Source of the DNA: Opisthocomus hoazin
Lineage: Eukaryota; Chordata; Aves; Opisthocomiformes; Opisthocomidae
Reading direction: 5' to 3'
Assembly: GCF_030867145.1 (NCBI RefSeq)
Contig: NC_134419.1
Span: 7,529,501 to 7,593,500, forward strand
DNA length: 64,000 nucleotides
Below, one piece after another: positions 56,230-64,000 of the stretch (its first letter is position 1; every line of letters starts with the position of its first letter). Below the pieces are notes generated by a model, which had not been told where the DNA came from, did no database searches, and saw only the letters and a program-made list of their open reading frames with translations. Made by a program: the position numbers and the translations under genes.

Positions 56230-57310
56230 GAACAGTTCTGCTGAAGTGACTTCCAGCCCGTGTAGGGAGCGCGACAAGTCGTGTCGTCCCCGGGACAGCG
56301 TGCCGGGCCGCCTGAGGCGATTCACATCCCCGGGGCGGGGGGCGAGCACCCGGACGGGGCCCCCGGCGGGCCCGGCCCTGCCGCCTCTCAACCGGCCGCC
56401 GCCTCCCCCGGCCCCGCCGCGGCCCCGCCCCAAGGTGCCGGCGGGGGGGGGACGGGGGCGGCTCCCGCCAGGCGAGCAGCGGCCGCGGGACCCGCACGGC
56501 TCGGCTCGGCGCTGCCGCTCCCGCTTCTCCGCCTCAGGTGAGCGCCGCGGCCCCGCGCCGTCGGAAGTGGCGGGGAGGAGGGGGCGGGCAGGCGACGGGG
56601 CGCCGCCATCCCCTCAGGCTCCCGCTGCGGGGTGGGAACTCTTCCCGCCCTCCTCGGCCCCGGGCGGCGGGGCTGCCGCCGGGCTGGGCAGGGCGGGAGG
56701 CCGGGGCGGGCGGCGGGAGGTGCCCCGGCCCCTGAGGAACCCCGCGGTGGCGGTGGGTGCCCGGCGGGACGGGCGCGGTGCGCGCCCCCGAGGCGCGGCG
56801 CGGCGGGCAGACCCTGCGGAGCGACGGGGAGGAGAAGGCGACAGCGGTTCCATAGTTCCATCTCCGAGGCGAATATTTATCAGCAGCCAGAGGTGATGTG
56901 GTACCGCTCCGTCTTTAAAACACCGTGCGCGGGTGGGGGGGCTGGGGAGCGGGCCCTGGCCTGGGGGGGTTCGGCTCGGCTGTTGCCTCCCGTCGAAGGG
57001 GAGAGCCCCGCTGCTGGCGGGTGGCGGGGGCCGGGCGCGGGGCTGCGCGGCAGCCGGCCTGCGTCGGGGGAGCCGAACAGGTGAATCGTTGCGCTTTGGC
57101 TCGGAAACTCTCCGGTTTCCCCGGGCTCCGCCGCACGCCACGCACGCCTCTTGCTGCCGTGCGGTCCGAGGCTGCGCCGCTCCCTGCCCCGCGGCGTTTT
57201 CCCGGCAGCGCGGCGGCGTCGCCCGGCAGTCACCCCCGCCACCAGCGCTCCCGCCTTGCCTCCTCCCGAGGCTCTGTCTCCGCGCCGTCCTTCCCTTCCT
57301 AAGGCATGAG
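56230..57310 (+). promoter_or_regulatory. RAB3B: CpG island promoter, probable RAB3B 5' end
   Basis: A sharp CpG-rich block with a consensus plus-strand donor (CCTCAG|GTGAGCGCC, intron starting at 56,538). In human, RAB3B is the next gene after TXNDC12 and is transcribed in the same direction, which fits a plus-strand promoter here. No RAB3B coding exon (GTPase G-box motifs) is visible in the window, so the name rests on synteny. Confidence 0.5.
56380..56537 (+). other. RAB3B: candidate noncoding first exon of RAB3B
   Basis: Ends at 56,537 before the donor GTGAGC. The 5' limit is a guess within the island. A second possible donor (GAACAG|GTGAAT, about 57,080) could define a longer exon. The human gene has a noncoding first exon, which agrees with the lack of coding sequence here. 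Confidence 0.35.
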
Positions 57311-60300
57311 CAGGGGTGTGTTTGTGCAGCGCATCAGGTTGATCTGACCTAAATTGAGACTAACCTGACCAAAAAAACCAAAAAATAGGGGGAGGGGGTA
57401 ATTTTAACCTGGATTTTCGCTTGGGCTGCGACAATGTAGGACTGTGGCCCCAGAATTTTAATTCGTGCTTCTGTGCGCTGCCTGGGTGGCAAACCTGGGT
57501 TCCGAACCTGGCTTCTACCTCTCCCGCTTTGTTCGTCGTCGCTGACTCCGGACCCAGTGCTGCGCTCTCAGTTGTGCTGGTAACAGTTTGTGGGGCTTCA
57601 CAGTAGCCTGGATCAGCTCTGGCTTCAAATAAACCTCCTCCTTTAAGTGGGTTTTTTTCCCCTCCCTCTCCCTCGCAAGGCAGAACTGTCGATGGAACTG
57701 TATTCTTGATCTGTGTATTTGAATCTGTACCCAGATCAGGGGAGCGCTGGTATCGGATTGTAGTGGGTGCAGGATTCAATCCATATGCTGCCGTGTGTAA
57801 GTGTGTAACTAAAAAGCTTGTATTTCCTGTCATTTGTGCTTGCTGTCGTGGAAGGGGTTGTGCATGCATGCACTGAGACCTTGGTGTGATCGCTGCCTTC
57901 AGGACTGTTTTATCAGGACAATTTGTAGTGCAAGTCAGAAGAGAGGCAAACAAAGCAATCTTTAAATCAAGCTTCCTTTGCATTTTTGACAAAACTGTGC
58001 TGCCCCCGTTGCAGATCCAATATGTTTTTGGGTAACAAATGGAGAAGACTTACTAGCTTTGGGTTTTAACAGCAGTAGTTCTTGCTACATCTAGGTTAGC
58101 AGAGCAACGCGTGTAGTGTTCGTTAGCATGCTAGTTGTCGTTGACATGTAATAGTCACGTTAGTTGACCTGAGTGTGGTTCAGATCCTTTTCCTACTTTA
58201 ATGTCCACATGATCTGATGCAGCCCCAGATCAAAATGGGCAGGTCGCAGCATCACGTTTCAGGGTCTTGCATCACGCTGGCCGGTCGTAGCACCAGGGAA
58301 GGGCACTTGCCTCCACCTGACCCTCCCCAGTAACTCCGTGCCCGTTCTCTGTTACTAGTTTGGCCTAATGAAGTGGTTTTTTCTGAGGCAAACATTGAGA
58401 AATGTCCTGAACTGGTAATTCCAGGTATTCTTCTCGCTGTAAAAATGTATGTTGTGCTTAAAGTTCTGCAGTACTTAGTGAGCTCTTGTGAATGTGTGCG
58501 TAGCTTACTGCGGCGTGGTAGTATTGGATCTTTGACGTAAGCAATAAGACTTACGTTTGGAAGTATTAGCTAATTAAAACATGGGAATTGCAAGGGCGCT
58601 TGTTCTAATCCCAGTTAGCAAGTGGCTTACGTCACAGCATGGAGAGCATCATAGCACAGAGAAATGAAATAACGGTCCATCACAGATTTTTCTGCTTGGA
58701 GGAGGAGGACAAAAGGCAGCAATTTAAACTTTGCCTGCACTGCAGAGGCATCCTGAGCTGGGCCTGTCTCCGTGGGGTTCTGGCTTGCAGGTGGTTACTA
58801 CAGACCATACCAGTCTCCAGTCACCTGACTTGGTCAGGATAGCAGCTTGCTTTTACCTGTAAATGAAAGGTTTTAGACCTGGTGATGCAGAAAAATCTTC
58901 AACTCTGTCTCCTGTGGACTGGTGGAGGGATGTCCACCCGCATCTATCCATGGCCTGACTCTAGCTCCAGACAGCACGAGTTCCATCGTGTACCTGAACT
59001 CGCCTTATCTTGCACCGCCGGGGAGGGCTGTATCCCAGCACGGAGCGTAGCTGTGCCCTGCCTTCCAGCTGGGGACGGATCGGCAGGGAGTTACACGTGT
59101 CTCGTAGCAGAGTTGGTACGGATTTGCCTTGGGTGTTGCTCTGAGTGCTTTCACGTCACTGATACTTCAGTGTATTCAGCAGTGGGACACTTGGAAGTAT
59201 TTCACCATTGCCAGTTTGTTCTCGGAGAAACCGAGGCAGAACTGCAAGGCTGGAGAGCTGATGAGAAGGGGACTGAAGTCCGTTACCTCAGCCGTCGCTG
59301 CGATGTTTGCACCAGGAAGCAAGCGCTTTAATGGCGGTGGGTTTTGTAATAGCCATCGACCTCTTCAGTTCGCGCTGTTCTCTGGGGACAGGGCTGGATT
59401 CAGGGTCGGCCTCAGCTGGCAGTCCTGTAGGTCCAGAAATTGGCTGGCTCCTGGGGTTCCCGAAATCAGTGGGATATTTGGGGAACTGCAGAGATCGGCT
59501 CTGCATCCGCTCTTTAGGGCGTAAGGAGGGTGAAAGTCTCCTGTTCCGTGCATCCTTTGGGAGAGAGCTGATCTGGGCTCAGTTAGTGGCTCCTCTTTAG
59601 AAGGGGAGATCTTTGTACTGTTAAGTATTTTTCTGTGCATCTTCTGGAGCAGCGTGCTTGCCAACAGGCATGGAACTATGCGATGATAAAAGAGCCACAA
59701 TGAAAACACTCATAGAAGAGAGTAAAAAACATGGCAACTTTTATTTTGTTACATTTTTTGCCATTGTAAAATTAGAGTGACTAAATCCTCCTTCCTGAGA
59801 GTTTTGTCATGGCTCTAAAATGGACTTTAAGGATGTTGAACGTTATGCAGGAAATGAGAGAGGCATGGCTCCAGACACAGAGGGACGTTTGGCTTGAGGA
59901 AATCTTTCTAACAACAGTCCCAGCCTGCTGCCTAACAAAACGTGGTTGTGAAGTTAGAGAGTTGATGGGAAGGGGGTGATATCTGCACGTTCTTGGCTTC
60001 TGTTCCACGCCCAGCAAATTCCTAGAAGACTTTTTAAAGCCTGTGTTCCCAAATCTGGATGGGTAATAATAATAATGAATAACCACCTACATTGTTTAGA
60101 GGTTTTTATCCTTCAGTTGTCATGCATATATGAAATTCATTTGTCGTATGTGAATTCCAGGCCAAATCCACTACAAGCATCTTCTTGCAAAGGCTTCTGG
60201 ACTCGTTAATCAATAGATTTTAGTTTTTGCCATCAAGATGAGTGGCTCACATTTTTAAATACACATAGACTTAATTTTCATTCTGTTTACATGGTTGAAT

Positions 60301-63300
60301 TATTTTTGTTCTAGATCTATCACTGAAGTTATTTGGATGACACCTCAAAATCGAGTTCTGGACTGTACTGCAGTGGGAGCCAGAGGCTGTCACAGGGAGC
60401 GACTGTTGCAGAGGGCAGGGGTGTGAGAACAGGAGGAAATGTAACCGATACCAAAAAATGTGCAATACTTTGGGCAAGAGCAAGGTGCTGTCTTGTTGCC
60501 AAGTGAGGTGATTGTCAATTGTGTGGATCGTGAGAAAGGATTTGTCCTTGTTGGATCCAAACTCTGACCTGGAATAGGTGGCTGCAGCTTGTCATTTACA
60601 AAAGGTCTGAGTTTGTCCATGTGTTTTGGCAGCCTCCACAAGGCAAGATAATGCAAGTCAAGATGACAAGCAGTGGTTTACCCTTGTTTACTGGAGAGGA
60701 AATGCACCAGAGACAAAGTCAGCCTTTAGATTATATAAGCCATGAAAAAGAGGACTAAATTCTGTTATGTTTTTCTGCTTTTAATCTGGAATAAGTTTAG
60801 GCAGTTACTTTAAGGCAGTTATTTTGATATAGATATGCTGTAAGGGGGGATGCAGACGTTTCCATGTCCTATGGCAGTTGTCTTTGCAGCATAGTAGACT
60901 TTGACCCAGACTCTGTGCGAAACACCGATGTATACAGATGTATTTTGGCTGCTCCTTGGTTCCATTTACTTTACTGCCTTTCTGCAGGAAAGGTGCAACG
61001 ATTCCTATCTGAGGTTTTGCATCCACTTGCAGGATTTACCTGGAGCTTTTATTTCAGGTTAATCTAGATAATGTTGCTTTAGTAAATTTTAAACTGATGG
61101 CTCCAAATATCTGCTGTTATCTTAATACGTGTCACTAACTCAAGCGCTGTTCCTATTCTCTTTGTATGCTACAGGGCTTTCCCCTTCACCTGCAGTGAGG
61201 GAAGCTCAGACCTTTACGCAGCAGTGTATTCCCAGTCTAACCTGCCTACCCGTTAGTCTCTTGCATAATATTCTCATTATCCATTTTTACTGTAAACATT
61301 GTAATCCTTTTGCTTCTACATCACAGGTTCAACAGTGTGACCACTCTCTTGATTCATATACTCACTGCAAAGCCTCCATCTGTCTCATGGATTATAGATC
61401 TAAATTGGTAACTATCACTTGCTTGCAATATTTATTAGCAGTTATGTTAATTGCTCATACTATGTTTTCTGCTTCTGATAAATCTGTCTTGTAGTCCTCG
61501 CATTTGTGTAAGACTCCTTAAGGTTACGGCCTTATTTCCTTTATGAGCTTTATTCTTAGGACAGCATACATTGGCTGTCAAAGAATTTCATTACTTGATA
61601 GAAATCTAATTCAGGATTTAATTTAATTGCTGAAAAAGAGTAACAAAAATATTGTTTTTCAGATGACAGAGCACATAAAGGAGTGAGTTTTTATAACAGG
61701 GAATTGACATAGATGTGTAATTTGTGAACTAGAGTATTTTAAATGTGGATGCACTTTTTGGGGAAAAAAACCCACAAGGTCTTAACTCTTTTGGAAAGAA
61801 GTTAGCTGCATGTCAGTAATTTCTCTCATAGATTACTGCTAAGTTGTAAATACTAGAGATTAAGAAATCTTTTGGTTTAGCTACTTTTTTGTTTCTTTCC
61901 TGCCACAGAACTTACAGAATAGTTTCCCGCAGTCTCTTAGCATCTGCAGAGCTGTCTGCGATGCTCCTGTCCTATGTTTCTGTAAGAGCCTTGGCAGATG
62001 TGTGATCTGTTTGACTTTAGCACAATGTATTGACTTTAGCACGATGTATTGACTTTAGCACTGTGTACGTGGGGGTTTTTTTTAAACCTTTACCTTTATT
62101 TAGCCTCATTATTTCTGCTTTTACTAAAAGAGTGTATCTAGTAATCTCTTTTCTTCCTTCTGCCTGTGGATAGCCAGGAGTCTAACAGGTACAGCTGTGA
62201 CTGTGCCCCTTCTCTTCTTGCCTGCCATTACCACTTACTCCTTCTAGACTGACAGTCATTAACATCTTCCTCAGTTTTTCTCCGTTGGCTGATTTTGAGT
62301 ACTGGAACTTGGGAACAATAAAATGGAATTAAGAAAAAGGAAGTTTGGGCTCTGAAATAAAGGAAAGGTTTAACATTGGTGGCGGTGTAAGGCAGTAGAA
62401 TACTATGTCAGGAGAAACAGCAGAGGATCTGTTGCTGAACATGCATGCTGGACCCAGCCTGGAGTAGCATGCTGTCAGAAGATCTTTGACTCTTAGAAAT
62501 ACAGAGGGGCAGTTTCACCCCCATTTTCTCATCTGCCTGATAAAAGAAATGTGTATGTGCTAGCGGATGGTGGTGAAGCAGTTAAACAGTCACATTTAAA
62601 TTGCCACTGGTCCTATCTAATGAGAAACATATGTAGTAAATTTCAGTTTTGGCTTTAAAAATAAAGTGGTGACGTATATTAAAATATTTTTTTACTGTTA
62701 GAAATGCACAGAACTTGTAATATCAGAATACACAGGTTCGTAACAAGTTGAAATTGCAGATACATCTTCGTGTGTAGTTTGAAGTGTAAGTTCCATCAGT
62801 GTGACCATGCTTCATGGTTAACCGAGGTGACTGATCGCAGACAAGGAGAACTTCTTTTTCAAAGGCAATTCAGACTTCTTCCTTGTAATGTTATGAGAGA
62901 GAGTGGGATGTGGAAACAGCCATGTCTGTGAACAGACCCATGTGATTGCTAATACAGAGGTGCCTAAACTTTCAAGGTAATGATCAGATTTCTTGTTTCT
63001 TATCTGTGAGTGGATAGGGAAGAACAGCCCTCCGTTAGTTTGTGGCCAAAATGATAAAGGCTGGAAACACTTGAATTCAACAGTAGTTTTTTTCTGGAAA
63101 TAAATGGATGGCAAGATATACCACTTGATTTCTAGCCGACACCATCAGCTTTAGACAGACAGTTCATGTACTGCTTTTCACTGAAGTTGGCTGTAGGCAG
63201 TAAATACTGCAGAACTGGGGCAGCAGTGACCACTCTTAGTGATTTGTAAGAGCAGTAACACTGGATGGTTTGTGTTGCACTACAAAGCAGTTTGATTCTT

Positions 63301-64000
63301 CACCATGATGTTGGTCACAAATTAAAGAGCAGAGCTGTGTGAAGCCATCTATGTGACACATTTCAGTGAGTACTGAAGGCAGTGAAGACTGGTTTCCCAT
63401 GGAGGTGTCTTACGGTGATGAGCTGCCTTTTTTTTTTAAAAAAACTTCCTTAGACCAAAATAGAAAATAAAGGCAGGAGAGACACCTTGACTGAGGAACG
63501 TATTCTTTGGTGCCTAATAAGCTCTTACTAAGGTTTTATTGCGTTAGAGCATTTGTAGCATTCTCCTCCTATGTGGTTTCTCTGTCTATTAAAAGATGAG
63601 CTCACACTGGAGGCTTTTTCCTCAATAGCAAAATAATAAGGTATCTTATAGCTACATAACTGCCTATTGTCGCAGAACTAACTGGAAGTGGATGTATTTA
63701 AGACCTTGTTCCCATTGCTAAAGCAAACGGGGAAAACAGATTGTCAATATTAGTATGGTCTTAGCGACAAAGAAGTGGGGATACCCAGGCAAAGAACTGA
63801 AAGACGGAAGGTCTTATATTGAAGTGTTCTCAGAACAATCTGATTGGCAGTTTTTTCTTTGCCCGTGTAATGGGTTTTCTGTATTCTAGCTAAATTTCTC
63901 CTGTATAGGTATTCTCTTGAGGATTATTCCAAGGCAGTCAAAATGGAAACAGTCACAAGCATTTCTCACACTCTGTGTGGCAGTCGTATTTGACTTGGTC
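57311..64000. other. probable RAB3B intron 1
   Basis: No exon with a small-GTPase motif was found. Apart from the 19 bp triplicate at 62,011 and an unexplained antisense open frame at 57,360-57,992, I see nothing recognisable. Confidence 0.4.
62011..62067 (+). repeat. 19 bp tandem triplicate
   Basis: TTGACTTTAGCACAATGTA is repeated three times head to tail. The second copy differs at one base, the third at two. It is too short to be a satellite and shows no relation to CR1. Confidence 0.95.

Noticed and set aside
56216-57302. Overlapping 90-220-codon frames in the right-hand CpG island
   Set aside because: Same explanation: low stop-codon frequency in GC-rich sequence, with no domains.

Overview
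The window reads as bird nuclear DNA: intron-rich, with GT-AG spliced genes, four CpG islands and CR1 LINE fragments as the main recognisable repeats. The order and orientation of the recognised genes match the human 1p32.3 block (ZFYVE9 - BTF3L4 - TXNDC12/KTI12 - RAB3B). That comparison comes from memory of the human map, not from a search. I cannot name the species.

Layout. (1) 1-9,700: gene-poor AT-rich DNA ending in a CpG island (about 7,960-9,700). The island has a strong minus-strand splice donor at 8,649 and is probably the 5' end of ZFYVE9, which would run leftwards out of the window. A 16-17 bp minisatellite (9,735-10,110) abuts it. (2) 10,111-29,765: intergenic, with a very old CR1 copy (about 11,860-13,455), a CR1 3' end (18,037-18,241), a CR1 tail remnant, a G23 tract and a candidate CTCF site. 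(3) 29,766-38,530, minus strand: BTF3L4, a NAC-beta paralogue, rebuilt completely from five coding exons (158 aa) plus a noncoding first exon. (4) About 38,000-39,650: a CpG island acting as a bidirectional promoter for BTF3L4 (left) and TXNDC12 (right), with YY1-, E-box-, CCAAT-, octamer- and ZNF143-like motifs. (5) 39,201-49,514, plus strand: TXNDC12, an ER thioredoxin-fold oxidoreductase, rebuilt from seven coding exons (170 aa; CGAC active site, GDEL end). Its intron 2 holds the intronless KTI12 gene (42,533-43,249) with its own CpG island. Intron 6 holds a CR1 fragment. (6) 49,515-56,200: intergenic, with a decayed CR1 reverse-transcriptase fragment and a second candidate CTCF site. (7) 56,230-57,310: a CpG island with a strong plus-strand donor at 56,538, probably RAB3B exon 1. 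The rest of the window would be its first intron.

The most unusual item is KTI12. The bird copy is only 238 codons. It keeps the Walker A loop and the C-terminal half, but lacks a long central linker and shows altered residues where the family is normally invariant. I found no tRNA, rRNA, CRISPR array or prokaryote-type system. Most long open frames in the CpG islands are by-products of GC-rich sequence, not genes.
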